64,000 nt of DNA from Cristatella mucedo (GCA_009760855.2 WPIO01000143.1:533001-597000), one strand, 5' to 3'; positions 34,235 through 45,849 are shown, counted from the stretch's first letter. Notes: generated by a model not told the origin, from the sequence alone. Numbers and translations are program-made.

Positions 34235-35697
34235 TGTTGAAACTGAAAACCTTACTAATAAGTTCCAGTCTGGTTTTAGAGGTAATCACAGAGTCAGCAT
34301 TTCTTCGGGTGTGCAACGACCTGCTTAGGAATGCAGAAATGGGTAGAGTGTCGCTGCTTGTTTTGCTCGATCTTTCGACAGCTTTTGATACTATCGATCA
34401 TCGAGTTCTTCTTGAGCGCCTCTCATCTCACCTGAGCATTGCTGTCACTACTCTGCAGTGGTTCAGGTCCTACATCAGCGGGAGACTCCAGAGTATTGAT
34501 GTGAATGGACAAAGATCATCCGAGGTATCTCTGAAATATGAGGCACCTCAGGGCTTCGTGCTAGGTCCAGTTCTTTTCACAGTTTATAATTTCCCTCTTG
34601 CTGATGTGATTGCTAAGAAAAATCTAGGCTTTCACTTCTATGCAGAAGACACTCAGTTGTACCCTTGCTTTGATCCCTCCCAGCTCTCCTATACGTCGAG
34701 TTCTCTCAACTCCCTTGCTGCATGTATTGATGGATGGCAGCAAATTTTCTTAAACTGAATGATGATAAAACCAACTTACTAGTTATGGGCAAACCAAGCG
34801 TGATTCACAAATCAGAAAAGCTAATGCTCAAAATTGGCTCTGCCAGAATATCTCCTGTTGAATCTGCCCGAAATCTAAGTGTCATGTTGCAAAGTGACCT
34901 TTCGTTTGACGATCGCACCAGCTCCACAATCAAGTCTGCCTACTTTCAGCTGCATGATATTGCTAAAATTCGGACTTGTTTAGATAAGGATACCACCTCT
35001 AAGTTGATCCATGCATTTGTGACATTCTGTCTTGACTTCTGTAACTCACCGCTTGCTGGTGTACCGACCTGTGCAATCAGGTGCTTTCAGTTGGTGCACA
35101 ACTCTTCAGCAAGGCTTGTCTGTCGTGAGCGTCGCAGTTGCCAAATCACACCACTTCTTGCTGACCTACACCGACTCCCAGTTAAGCAATGCATTGACTT
35201 TGAGGTTTTGTCACTCACTTTTAGGCCCTTTCATTTTTTGCTCCAGCCTCCCTATCAGATCTACTGCCCCACCAGGCTAAGCATTGTATCACTCGCTTTT
35301 CGGAATCTAATCGTTTACCCATACCTCGTGCAACCTCAAATCCTTTGGAGACCATGCCTTTAGTTCGCATGCTCCCAAAGCCTAGAACTCACTTCCTACT
35401 TGCGTAACGACAGCCGCTGACTTGACCACATTTAAAAGGAAACTAAAAACGCACTAATGTATTGCGAAATTTAGTGGGTCCTCCCTGATTCGACCTTTAA
35501 GTGCTCATGTATGCTTCCACTAATCATATTTGTGCGTTGACCCTGTGCATGTCACCTCCAGCCACAATATGCTGGTTGACATTGAGTATGCTATCACGAC
35601 CATTTGATCATGTTTCCTTTATAGCATATGTAAAATGCTTAGAAATAGACTGAGTTCTCTGGGGGTGCTTTACAAGTGTATTAATATTACTATTATT
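34235..35697 (+). mobile_element. LINE-A copy, two overlapping open frames
   Basis: Frame 1 (34234-34758) covers ESAFLRVCNDLLRNAEMGRV, LLVLLDLSTAFDTIDHRVLL, YEAPQGFVLGPVLF and HFYAEDTQLYPCFDPSQ (YAED replaces YADD). After a frameshift, frame 2 (34734-35363) covers FLKLNDDKTNLLVMGKPSVI to the connection domain. Decayed 3' domain, tail and (ATT)n at about 35690. Inactive. Confidence 0.9.
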
Positions 35698-36459
35698 TTT
35701 CCAATAACGCTGAATTCTTTGCGACTCACTTCGTGCTCTGTCATTCGTACTTAGCTGTTCAAGCTTCAGGGTAGATTTCGGGTAAATGCATCGTTGATTG
35801 GTCCAACCATAAAATCATTGTCTAGGGTACCTTTTAAAAGAAAAACGTGCTCGAAATGGGATCTCAAATTTTAAGATTTCTCATAACTTAGCTGTCTTAA
35901 AAATGATTAGGCCAAGCAAGTCTGAAGCGGATGCAAAGCGAAAGCACTCTTCTGTAACTTAAAGTAAATTTTTGTATCGGTCTTTTCATCGTGCACTTTG
36001 CACGACTTTTTTCAACTTGATGAACTTGAGTAAATATAAAGGTAAATTTTTGCAGCATGTTGAGGTAGATGTTTATGACTTCTTGACAGCTTCATTTACA
36101 GTGTAACGTTGAGCCTTGCAATTTACATAACTCAGCCAATACGCAAATATTCAATGTGAAAATTCAAATGTAAGTAAAGCTCTGCTTGTACACAACTGAA
36201 GGTGTTCGTTTCTGATTTTGGTTGGCCAAGTTTTTCCATACAAGTTCATGATCGCACAAGGTAAAGTTCAAATATGTTAAATGAGATATATGGTTTGCGT
36301 CTCAGCCAACACTCGACGAAGTCTAACGATGCACGAACCTTGAATGGCGGCTAGAGATTCGTAGGTTGAGCACCAATGCACATAAGTTGGCTGAAAGTGG
36401 TGGAACACGGCAGTATTGAAGAGCGCTGATAGCTTAACACAAAAGTCCATAACCACAAA
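35698..36459. other. Unassigned AT-rich sequence
   Basis: No gene or recognised repeat. Confidence 0.4.
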
Positions 36460-36545
36460 TGTAAATAAATAAAATTCATTTGTAAAGCACCGAAAGATAA
36501 CTCAATGTCTAATCAGGCGCTTCGCGTATGCCATCATCACGGGGT
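36460..36545 (-). mobile_element. SINE-1 tail fragment
   Basis: AAATAAAATTCATTTGTAAA, GATAACTCAATGTCTAATCA, GGCGCTTCGCGTATGCC: the tail without the tRNA-like head. Confidence 0.65.
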
Positions 36546-36854
36546 TCCAGACCTTGACCTTTATTATCAAATGCATTTCACAGCGAGGGAGGGTTGAGGG
36601 CATTCAACAGCAGCAGCAATAGCGTGGAGGAACTCTCGTGCTGCTCATCGGCCCAGAGCTCAAATCAGCTCAAATGTCAAGGCCACCTTCCGGAGCGAAG
36701 CTAATCTTTGGCTTTCATGCGGCATTGGCCATAGATTATCGCATAATCTGTTCCCAGCCATCTTAACTCAGAAACCTCAAGTGATAAAAGATCAGTCATA
36801 GTCTCGCTGATTCAGCTTACCGCCATTTCAGATAGAGGTGGAGAGGCGGTACAG

Positions 36855-37000
36855 CCTGTCGGGGGTGAGGTAGGGGGTCAAGTCAGGTCAGGGAGTCGAG
36901 TCAGCGAAGTCGTGACCTCAGTCGGGAATTTGCTTCGGGCATTCGGAGTGTACGAACTAAAGATGGCGGTCTCTAAAGGATTTGAGGTCGGTTAGAGATT
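36855..37000 (-). mobile_element. LINE-A C-terminal fragment
   Basis: GTCAAGTCAGGTCAGGGAGT, GACCTCAGTCGGGAATTTGC and GGTCTCTAAAGGATTTGAGG match the C-terminal coding strand complement. Confidence 0.65.
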
Positions 37001-37049
37001 CAGCTATACAAGCAGAGTCGGTTTTCGGTAGGCGATGCCTACGTCTACG

Positions 37050-38150
37050 TGCGCGTCTCCGTCTGTAAGTCCACAAAGCCACAAAGACTGAGCGTGTGTG
37101 TGCTACGCAGGAGAGTTTCGCATAGCGAACTCAAAGCGTAAGCAGCTTTCTGTACGCATTCGGCAGCCAACAGACTTCAGCTCACTCAACATAGAGAAAG
37201 TGAGAAGCATCGCTGAGTCAGGAGAGCAGTATAATGACTAGCACGAGCTTAGCAGCTTAGGGCGACTGCAAAGAATAAGCCGTAGTCGGCTGCAGGAGAG
37301 TAGTTGTCGTTGCGTAAGAACTGTGGAAGTGAGTTCCAGTCTAGGACCTGCAAAGCAAAAGCTTCTGTCACCAAAGATCTTTAAGTGGAGGAATAGAACA
37401 GCTAATGTATTGTCCATACAGGACCCGAGGGCACGAACAGTCTGAAACTGGTGCAGCAGTCCAGCCAGGTATGAAGGAGCCAAGTCGCGGCAGCTTGTGG
37501 GTCAACGTGGGAACTTTGCTCTGTATCCGTTGATCATCGAGGGAGCGGAGGGATCCTAGCTCTTACAGCAAATGAGATGTTTTTTTTTCAAACCTCCGGG
37601 ATTTAAACTAGCCATGCAGCCATATTCATCGCCAGCTGCAGTCAAGTGGTCTTGTGGCATTTTTCGGTGGCTCAGCCAAAAGGGAATTACAGCAATATTG
37701 CCGAGACAGAACTACGGAGCCAGTTAAATTTTTAAAAAGCAACCGTAGAAGACCGTTCCTAATTTAAGATAGAGATCGGACGCGATGGCTAGCTGTGGAA
37801 GCTGTCTTCTTAACGAAGCTTTCAAAATTGAGGCAGCTATCGAATGTGACACCTAACACATCAGCACCACCTATTAGAAGAACAAAGCCGTCTAATCCAG
37901 CTGCGCTTGGGCTAGTTTGAGGTCCGCTTTGGATCATACGAGTAGCTGTTCCGTTTTATCGGCGTTTAGTTTAGGAAATTCTCCGATATCCAGGATCTGT
38001 AAGGCAAGCGTTCAGTTTATTATCAGTCGCTGCAGCAGATTCCGGCGGCTTAAAGAAAAAATACAGCTGAATATCGTCAGCACAAAAGTGATAGTCTATT
38101 CCCCTGGTCCGAATCACTTTTCCCAGAGCCTGATTGGGAAGTAGTTCCAG
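37050..38150 (-). mobile_element. LINE-B, longest copy
   Basis: The minus strand, from 38150, contains YHFCADDIQLYFFFKPPESA (the RT ADD motif) at about 38095-38030; decayed connection sequence; then MAPSYLAGLLHQFQTVRALG and LKIFGDRSFCFAGPRL at 37483-37320; and the 3' UTR ending CTTACAGACGGAGAC at about 37050. It differs from LINE-A in sequence and 3' end. Frames are broken. Confidence 0.8.
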
Positions 38151-38640
38151 CTAATACTGCGTCGTTTGTGCATATTGTATGCATATTATATCGTTTGTGC
38201 ATATGTTTGTGCATTGCCAGGTCAGTGTCTGCTATGGGTACGGGGACCGTAGCAGGCTATTCAAAATTGTCTCCAGTGACTTTTTATATTTACTTCTAAT
38301 AAATACGTTTTAGAGCTATCTCTTAAAGGTAGGTTAAGGATTTTTTGTGTGATGTTAGAGATTGTATGTTTTGCATTTACGGCTTAGTGGTTAGATTTCT
38401 ATATCTTTAGAGTTTCAGTTTTCGGACTAATGGCTTGGGGTTCACTGCTTAGGTTTTTAGAGCGAAACTCTATTCAAAAAAGATATCTCAAAACGTGTTA
38501 ATTTAACGTAAACATAAATGGATACTGGCGGCCACATTGAAAATCCTGCCATTCGTGTTGGGGAGATTGATACATATACAAATAGGTGCTCCAGGTGAAG
38601 ATGTCATATAATACCAAACGAATCGGTACAGCGGATGAGA
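38151..38640. other. Unassigned AT-rich sequence
   Basis: CATATTGTATGCATATTATA-type AT-rich motifs near 38170; no gene. Confidence 0.4.
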
Positions 38641-38652
38641 GTAAAGGAGAGA

Positions 38653-38655
<3 letters not shown>

Positions 38656-38711
<56 letters not shown>
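38656..38711 (+). repeat. (GA)n microsatellite
   Basis: Pure AG run of about 55 bp. Confidence 0.97.
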
Positions 38712-38713
<2 letters not shown>

Positions 38714-39144
38714 AAGAGGAACGCATCCATCCAGGCAGGGCAGCGAGAAGGAAGAGAGAGAGAGCGAGTGAGCGAGCCAGCGACAGTCACGTGGTCAACC
38801 AGACACCACCTTAGCTAGGAGTGGTAGGGCTGAGGCTGACGATCGCTTGGCTGTCAGCTCAGCCTGCTGCTAGTTGATTGATGCGTTCAGTTGCAGGCTG
38901 AGAGAGCTGGAATGCCGGAGGCGGCGGCGGCGGCAGACTCCGGCTGCGCACCGACGTACGTTGAGAGGAAAGGGGCTGACTGGCGCTAGGTGGGCGCTGT
39001 GCCCACAGCAAAAGCCGACCTTGCTCGACGCACAAACGGCGCCGTATCAGCCGAGAAAGCGGAAGCCGGAAAGAGAAAGTGCCAGTGCGCCGGAGCCAGA
39101 GATTTGGCGGATTTAAAAGTGAGCGACGCCACCCGGAAGTCGAT

Positions 39145-39312
39145 ACCGTGATGGGTACACTAGGTAAGGCGGTTGCTTTTCACGACCTAGGTGCCGAGGT
39201 CGTGGGTTCAAATCTTGCGGCGGTCGATCCTTTATCGCCGCTGCAAGCGGTGGCCATAGCCGTAAAGACTCTTCTGTCGTTATACAAAAGAGGCTGTTAT
39301 ATCAGCTAGATA
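39145..39312 (+). mobile_element. SINE-2, well-preserved copy
   Basis: A-box region GGTAAGGCGGTTGCTTTTCA, inverted repeat CACGACCTAGGTGCCGAGGT, B box GGGTTCAAATCTTG at about 39205, body GATCCTTTATCGCCGCTGCA, ACTCTTCTGTCGTTATACAA, end GAGGCTGTTATATCAGCTAG. Confidence 0.85.
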
Positions 39313-39314
39313 CG

Positions 39315-39432
39315 CTGTTTGATGGGAAGCCATGACAGGTCGGTGAACAGTGGCGTGATGGCGAGTGATAGGTACATGGCGACTGCCTCATTCGCGGCAG
39401 CCAAGCATGGCGCAGAGTTGGGCACCAGCCAG
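39315..39432 (-). mobile_element. LINE-A fragment
   Basis: CAGGTCGGTGAACAGTGGCG, TCGCGGCAGCCAAGCATGGC and GAGTTGGGCACCAGCC match the HITPLLADLHWL/LVQNSAARLVC coding complement. Confidence 0.6.
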
Positions 39433-39524
39433 CTCAAAGACCCTCTTTATTTACTTCGCAGGCTGGATGACCGGCGAATTGTGAGTTCGGTCGCGCTGAC
39501 GTCGAGACCGGATGTCTTAAAGAA

Positions 39525-39725
39525 AAATGGACCAATGGGTGGCCTCGAGGTCAGCTGCTCCAGCCAATCAGCGCGCGACCCCACGGCGTCTGCGGCTTTC
39601 CGGGTTCGCCCGCCTGAGACGTCGTAGTCGTGCGCGCCGCGGTGCGTGCGCAGAGCGCTTGCGCGAAGTCGGGCATCGGTTGCGCGTATGAGGTGAGCTT
39701 GTCTGTTTCTCACCAATCGGACCGA
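39525..39725. promoter_or_regulatory. Candidate CpG-rich promoter with three CCAAT boxes
   Basis: CCAAT at 39532, 39564 and 39713, the second in the NF-Y-like context CAGCCAATCAGCGCG, with a TGACGTC CRE-like motif at about 39498, in CpG-rich DNA. No coding exon follows closely. It might drive a non-coding first exon of the acetyltransferase gene 5 kb downstream, or an unseen gene. Confidence 0.35.
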
Positions 39726-39884
39726 AGCGGCGGCGTGAGCCGTGTGCCCTCGGTCGCCGCTGTACGGTCTGCGTGCGAGCCTGTAAGCCGCCGCCGCTGC
39801 TGGCGTTACTTCTTCGTTTAGTTAGTTCGTTTAGTTCGTTCTTCGCTTCGTTTTTCATTTGGTTCAGCTTTCAGTTGTGCTCTC

Positions 39885-39995
39885 GCCGCCGCCACCCTCC
39901 GCCGCCGCCACCCTCCGCCGCCGCCGCCACCCTCCGCCGCCGCCGGCACCCTCCGCCGCCGCCGGCACCCTCCGCCGCCGCCGCCACCGCCACCT
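39885..39995 (+). repeat. CCGCCGCCGCCACCCT minisatellite in CpG-rich DNA
   Basis: Imperfect units of (CCG)n-CCACCCT or CCGGCACCCT. All six frames stay open, but the resulting Pro/Ala or Gly/Arg proteins look artefactual. Confidence 0.9.
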
Positions 39996-40570
39996 CTGCC
40001 GCCTCCGCTCTCCGTTCTTTCCCGCGCGGCCGTGGGCGTTTGCGGCCGCCAGGGAGCGCGAGGTGTGGCAATGACGCCCACAACTCCCCACCCGAACAAG
40101 GACGGAGTAGCGTCCGCCTGCCTTCCCGCGCGCCCGGCTCTCGCTGACCTTGGCTCACCTTCATCCGGCGCCTCTGCGCCAGATCTAATTAAGCCTTAAA
40201 GATCGCTTCCGGCGCTATGTCGCGACCCTCGGCGGCAGTGGGTTGGTCAGAGGAGGGGGGGTGTGTGGGTCGCTATCGTGCGTTCGCTTCGTGCGCGCGC
40301 GTGGTGAACTGGCCGTTTGCGAAATGGAAGGAGAGGCCATAGAGCAGAGGGTAGAAGCGAGAAGCACTAGCGGGCGGAGAGCGACAGAAAGCCTGCTGTC
40401 CTAGACGCGCGTCGTCAGCGTCGTGGCCGCGCTATCGCCCGCCCACGTCCACGTTGCCATGGGTGACCCAACTGCGACCTTTAGCCCTTGACTCGACCCG
40501 CTGGAGTATTCCTAGCCTAGCCTGTGCCCCTTGCTATTACTCTCGTCGTTGCAATAGTAACAATATCGCA
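39996..40570. other. CpG-rich unique sequence
   Basis: Strongly CpG-rich, no recognised coding exon. It could hold non-coding first exons. Confidence 0.4.
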
Positions 40571-40574
40571 ACTT

Positions 40575-40675
40575 GTTGCAACACTCGGCTGCAGGGGAGT
40601 AGCTGCCGTTGCCTAAGGATTGTGGAAGTGAGTTCCACAGTCTAGGACCTGCAGAGCGAAAGCTTCTTAATACGT
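40575..40675 (-). mobile_element. LINE-B C-terminal fragment
   Basis: The minus strand reads FRSAGPRLWNSLPQSLGNGS, the C-terminal motif of LINE-B. Confidence 0.75.
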
Positions 40676-40824
40676 ATCGTTTTTTATAGAGTGTGCATGG
40701 GTGGGTGTGCCTTTTTGTCCCCCTCCCCTCATTTTGTACTCTTGTACAGGCGTACCATTCTGCTGTGACTGACAGCCCAAAATGGAAGTGCTGCAAGATG
40801 GGTGGAATTGGGAATATAATTGGA

Positions 40825-41176
40825 GACTGTACCTTTAGCTCGTATGTTCACAAAGCCTGGAACTCACTCCCGACTTGCGTCACGACATCTGATTTGACCA
40901 CATTTTAAAGGAACTTGATAACGCACCTACTTATGACAGCATTTAGTGGATCCCTGTGATTCGTCCTTGGTGTGCTCATGCGTGCTGATACTGTGCCTGC
41001 CGCCACTAACCATATTTGCACCGACCCTGTGCATGTCGCCTCTAACCATGTTAGGGCTTGTTGTCACTGAGCATGCTACCACTAGCCATTTGATCATGCT
41101 TCGTTTGAAGCCAATGTAAAGTGCCTAGAAAGAGATTGAGCTCTCTGAGGGCGCCATAGAAAATTTATTATTATTG
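40825..41176 (+). mobile_element. LINE-A 3' fragment
   Basis: Starts at GGAGACTGTACCTTTAGCTC (C-terminal domain, HKAWNSLPTCVTTSDLTTF), then the 3' UTR and tail to ATTATTATTG. Confidence 0.85.
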
Positions 41177-41179
41177 CTC

Positions 41180-42490
41180 CACTCGACCGACGGCGACCCG
41201 AGCATGCTTTCGAAAAATCTCGCGAGAGAACGAGAAAGCCGGCGCTTCGCTCGCTTCGATTCCCGAGGCCGCTGCGTGCGTCTTCGAACGCTCAGCTCGC
41301 TCTCAGCTCGATATCGTCCAGTGAGCAAAGTGTGCTGCATCGTAGTACTCCGAAGAAGATTACTACGCGTCGAAGATTCTCGATCGTTGTTTGATCTCAA
41401 TTTTTCCGTGCACATGCTTTCTCGCCAAGTTGGATCTAAAGACTTTCGAAATCTTGGTCCTTCTCAGCCCCGGTCGTCGATGCGGATTTGTCAGCTCGTT
41501 TTTTTGGGAGTCGACCGTCACCGGTCAGCAACTCTTCAACCTTTCGTCGTCGAACTTTCGAGGTGCTTTGTTATCCAGACACAACAGCATCGCTCGCTCG
41601 CTCGCTCGACGACTTTCTCGGTCGACGTGTGTGTTTCGTCTGAAGTAGCGCCACGCCCCAGGTCTTGAAATTCGAAGGCCGACCTCCCTCAACCGATGAC
41701 GGCGAGGAAGCGTTCTGGACGTCTAGAACGTTCTGGACGTCTGCTGTATAGACGCGGTAAATTTATGCCGGCATTTAGCGCTCGGATTCGCTTTACGAGC
41801 CAAGGCTCGCATCGAAACTGTCATGCTGGTGCTGTACTCACTTGGTCTCCAGAAGCAGACGCAGCCCGGCGAGCTAGTGAGGAGGCGCTGCTATCGCCTG
41901 CTAGCCTGCCGATAAACCGGCGGCGTCTGATATTGCAAGATTGGCCGAGATTGGTGCCGTCCTCCGTTGACTGAGTTTGTGACAGCTGGAGGCCGTTCAG
42001 GCGGGAGTAATTTATTTCTTCTTAGCCTTTGACTGAATTATTCGCGATCCGCAGTGCTGTCTGTCCCGCCATTTTCATCCAAGTTGGAGCGTTGTTAGCA
42101 CATTCGCCACCGATCGTCGCCCGACCAGCTTGGAGCCGAGTTGGGGGAGGGACATCCCCCCCCCAGAGTAAGTGGAGAACAGCGCCCTCGGCCGCCAATA
42201 TACACCTACAACGAAATTATTTCCTACTCCCTCTTTCGATGAGCGACCGGCGAGTTCGTGTTGGATGAACGCACTACGATTGTGCGCTATAATTTTTCAT
42301 CACTCGCGAGTCTCGTACCCAAATGTAAATCTAGCGAGTCTTGCTCCCCAGCTGAAAATACCAGCTTCGCCTCTGCATCCTATATTCTATTCGCTATCTT
42401 ATAATCTTGGTGTGATTTTACTCATCGCCATATATTGTCTTCTTTATTGCCGAGCCAGCTACCGACTTTCATGGCATGAATGGCTCCGGT
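41180..42490. other. CpG-rich unique block
   Basis: Two copies of CGTTCTGGACGTCT near 41714 and 41732 flank GAACGTTC. No recognised protein or repeat. Confidence 0.4.
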
Positions 42491-42495
42491 AGCCT

Positions 42496-42496
<1 letters not shown>

Positions 42497-42544
<48 letters not shown>
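42497..42544 (+). repeat. (CT)n microsatellite
   Basis: Pure CT run of about 48 bp. Confidence 0.97.
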
Positions 42545-42545
<1 letters not shown>

Positions 42546-43455
42546 GCTTTCTCTCTTGCATGGCGCCCTCTGGTGAGGGGTCGCTCTCCAATGGGGATGA
42601 CTGGGTGGGTGGGGCAGTCATCCGGCTTCGGTAAGTAGTGATCGGACTGGGGGGGTGGGGCTAGACTTTTGGCCTTCGTAAGGCCGAGCTAAGGCTGACA
42701 TCCAGCATTTTGCAACCTCCTTAGGACGTCTAGTGTTCGGAGTCATTTGGATATATTAAATTGGTCTGTTTTAACATTTGACAGCGAGTCAAAACCAAAC
42801 TTCCCGTCAGACCATTGGAGGCTTGCTTTCAGTAGCCTCTTCGAGAAATCGGGACGGCCCATTCTAGTACGACCTTTCACTAAGCGACACTATCAGTCAG
42901 CTCTGCAGTCAAGCCTGCGCCCTTTCAGATATTTTGTTTTAGTATCGATCGCTCGATTTGTCCGACTGCTAGACCGGTGGCCAGAACGATTGCAGGATTC
43001 AGAATCGAGCTCCCGCTCGATGCCGAGACATCCTTCCGACGGCAGATTACCTTCGTTCTTTATGTTGAAATGTAATCGACGAAGCTGCTTCCTGTGCAGT
43101 TAAGGAGCCTCGGTCGGCTCGTTGGCCACCTCCTGCAGGCTCCGGCCTGAGGGGGCTCGGACCTGCATCGAGACCTCGCGGGGGGGGGGGGCTCATAGGG
43201 CCGAACCCCCCTGCCGCGATTGCCTTCTCCCCCCCCCGCCGGAAGGGTGCTTCACAGAGGCGCCTCCCGAGCTCCCAGGACATTCCACCGCCGCTAACAT
43301 CGTTCCCCCTCCGAGATGGATCGCTCGGGCAAAGTCAATGTTGGTACCGTCCCTTCGGCTTAATTCTCGGCCGGCCAGTGATTGAGCCAGCGGCCTGGTC
43401 GGAGCGAGAGGGCGTGGCAGTGTCGTAGTGAGAGGGCGTGGCCGGCGGTAGCTGC
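42545..43455. other. Unassigned CpG-rich sequence with G/C homopolymers
   Basis: G run near 43182 and C run near 43231; no gene. Confidence 0.4.
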
Positions 43456-43459
43456 TGTA

Positions 43460-43615
43460 TTAAATATATAAATGTAATTAATTTGTATAGCGCCCCAAGA
43501 GAACTTCATCTCTATTCAGGCGCTTTACATATGCCTTGAGGCTAGAGCCCACGACCTCAGCCAGACCTTAGCCGGGGCGAGCACCTTTTACCGCTGAACC
43601 AATCCAGCTCGTCTG
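43460..43615 (-). mobile_element. SINE-1 copy
   Basis: AT-rich 3' end, TAGCGCCCCAAGAGAACTTC, CTATTCAGGCGCTTTACATA, B-box complement GGCTAGAGCCC at about 43542, A-box region complement near 43590. Confidence 0.82.
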
Positions 43616-43619
43616 TTAA

Positions 43620-44889
43620 GAGACAGGGGCCAGGCAAGGCTGTAGTAGGGCGTCGGCCCCGAGGCGGAAGGGCGGGTAGAGTTCTTGGAAGCTGGCCGTG
43701 ACTTCTCCCAATGATTCGGCGAGTTCTCGAAATAAAATCTTCACTGCCATCTCTCGATGGCCTCTGATTGTGCCTCTTCGGCCAACTTCGAGGGTCCTCA
43801 GGGGGGGGCTTGGGATGAGGGGCCTCGGGGGAGGGTGGGGCAGCCGCTCAGCTGCAGCTGGGCAGCTGACATGCGAGAAGAGAGCGAAGGACTCCGGGTA
43901 AGGACGTGCACTCGTTATAACGCAGGGCTAGAATTTTGTCTGATTTCGGTCGGATATAGTTTTTCTATGCACGTCCGTGATTGCAGAAAATAAAGCTTCC
44001 GGACATTTGATGACGTCTAATCGATCTACCAAGGTTAGACGAAAGTTGGTATACAAGTCACATGTATGCAGAGATCGGTAAACTTGTTAGCTGTAGATAT
44101 GTTGCTTATGGTTTACATTCGGATTAGACGTGGTTTGCATGATCGTGCTTTTCTTTCATGCGGAAGTCGTCAGAACTTCCGGTCCCATTCCTAACACATT
44201 TGTCTCTTGAAAGGAACCCTACACAAATATTTGATTGCCGGACAAATTTTATAATTATTGTTTGGCATTCCCCTCTTGATTGTCTATTCACCGAGCCAGG
44301 TTCTTACGGCAAAGCCTATCTTTGCTGTCGGCCAGCCGTTTAGTTCCTTGCACGTTCCAGAAGACCCTGAGCTGATTATGCTGATATGCTTCACTTCACC
44401 GTGCCATGAGCTTACGTGTGGATTTCCGTCTTTGCAGAAGCCGCTGCTGCTGCTGCGTTATCTCATGCTTTTTGCATCGATCTCGGCTCGGCGTCTAATT
44501 TTCACCAATCCGAGCTCCCGCGATCGCAAGGTTACATTCGTTACTTTCTTAATGCCATGGACTAATGCACGAGAATTTGGTATCTCGTGACCAAAATGAC
44601 CTGCCTGGAGGTTATGTAGGAGCAACCACCCAGATCTAGGCTCCTCATGCGGTCCTTACTGCCCCCTCCAGCTGTGTGCATCTGTGGGCGCCACCTCGGC
44701 CGAGGGCACATGCCTGCATCTTCTCATGCTGCATGCTTCGCTCTCGCGTCAGTTACGCCACCGGGCATTTCACCCTCGTTCCAGGCAGACAGCCTGGCGG
44801 TGGACCGCTAGGGGGCGGGGCAGGAGCCGGTCCATTCTGTGAGGCATTGCCTGCCGTATTGCCGTGCTTCTTCATTGTCTTGCTGCAGC
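43620..44889. other. Upstream flank of the acetyltransferase gene
   Basis: No recognised repeat. A pyrimidine-rich acceptor-like CTTCTTCATTGTCTTGCTGCAG ends at 44888, suggesting a 5'-UTR intron; the first exon is not identified. Confidence 0.4.
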
Positions 44890-45498
44890 ATGGCGGCGGC
44901 AGCGGCGGGCGACAGCGGCAGTGGCGGTGGTCGCCGTTTCTCGATCAGAAAGGCGACCAAGGAGGACTGCCCGAGCATTATGAAGCTCATCAAGGAGCTG
45001 GCCGAGTACGAGGGTATGTCCAATCAGGTGACGATCACCAGCGAAACGCTGGAGAGAGACGCCTTCGCGTCCGACCCGCCGTTCTTCGCTTGCATGCTGG
45101 CTGAGGAGGAGAGGCCGCTGGAGGTCGAAGGCGGTGCCGTGCCGACACCGCCGGCGGCGGTCGGCTATGCCATGTACTTCTTCTCCTACTCGCCCTTCAT
45201 CGGCCGCACGATGCACCTGGAGGACATCTACGTTCGGCCGACGCACCGGAAGCTGGGCGTCGGCTCGGCCCTGCTGAAGGAGCTGGCTGCGATCGCGACC
45301 GAGCGAGAGTGTCACGCCCTCGAGTGGATCGTCCTGTCGTGGAACGAGCTGGCCGTGACCTTCTACGATGCACTTGGCGCCGAGGACGTCACGCTCAGCG
45401 AGAGCTGGCACTTGTACAGGCTCGGCGAGGAGAAATTGGCCCGCATGGCCGCCGCCCCCACCTCAGCTGGGCCAGCGGAGACTAACGGAATCTCATAG
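44890..45498 (+). CDS. Diamine (spermidine/spermine) N-acetyltransferase-like GNAT protein
   Basis: An intronless frame of 202 residues. It resembles the SSAT (SAT1/SAT2) family, which uses acetyl-CoA to acetylate polyamines or thialysine in the cytosol. After a 16-residue Ala/Gly-rich start come FSIRKATKEDCPSIMKLIKE (17-36), AVGYAMYFFSYSPFIG (90-105), LEDIYVRPTHRKLGVGSALL (110-129; the R-x-x-G-x-G acetyl-CoA loop is RKLGVG) and SWNELAVTFYDALGAEDV (150-167). The Tyr of NELAVTFYD aligns with the catalytic Tyr of SSAT, and the WNE and LED residues are kept. The ATG at 44890 is preceded by a pyrimidine tract and CAG, so a 5'-UTR intron may end at 44888. SAT1 versus SAT2 type cannot be settled; the extended N-terminus and the 78-89 loop are insertions relative to the usual 170 residues. 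Confidence 0.88.
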   Translation: MAAAAAGDSGSGGGRRFSIRKATKEDCPSIMKLIKELAEYEGMSNQVTITSETLERDAFASDPPFFACMLAEEERPLEVEGGAVPTPPAAVGYAMYFFSYSPFIGRTMHLEDIYVRPTHRKLGVGSALLKELAAIATERECHALEWIVLSWNELAVTFYDALGAEDVTLSESWHLYRLGEEKLARMAAAPTSAGPAETNGIS

Positions 45499-45622
45499 CC
45501 GGCACGTGCGAGTCAGCCGGCCTGTCGAAGGAGAAGCTGCCGATTGTTCGAGGGGCGTCTTGGCAGCGGTTAACCTGCGGTTAACTCGAACTGGCTCTGA
45601 ACGTTCCTTTCAGACGGCTCCG

Positions 45623-45740
45623 TAGCCACTGCTGAGCTGCCGTGCTGAGCCTTTAGGTAAACAAATATAATAAGTACTCCATAGCCACTGCTGAGCTGCC
45701 GTGCTGAGCCCTTAGGTAAACAAATATAATAAGTACCCAA
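45623..45740 (+). repeat. 59-bp tandem duplication after the acetyltransferase gene
   Basis: TAGCCACTGCTGAGCTGCCG starts at 45623 and again at 45682; both copies carry CAAATATAATAAGTAC, which is AT-rich and near where a poly(A) signal might be expected, though neither contains AATAAA. Confidence 0.9.
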
Positions 45741-45849
45741 TGGCCGGATCTCGCTAGCCTCGTCCTTGAGCCGAGGAGCAAGCACACGTTTTGCATTTCA
45801 GTGTGTGGCCGCGGTGAGATTGGCTACTTAGGTTTTGGTAGGCAGCTCG

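Noticed and set aside
39773-40147. Pro/Ala-rich and Gly/Arg-rich frames on both strands
   Set aside because: A CCG-rich minisatellite keeps all frames open; no recognisable domain.
41710-41750. Heat-shock element (GAACGTTC between repeated TTCTGGACGTC)
   Set aside because: Only one clean GAA-nn-TTC pair; a functional element needs at least three well-placed units.
44872-45411. 179-codon minus-strand frame opposite the acetyltransferase
   Set aside because: Shadow frame in a GC-rich gene; the + strand frame matches SSAT motifs throughout.
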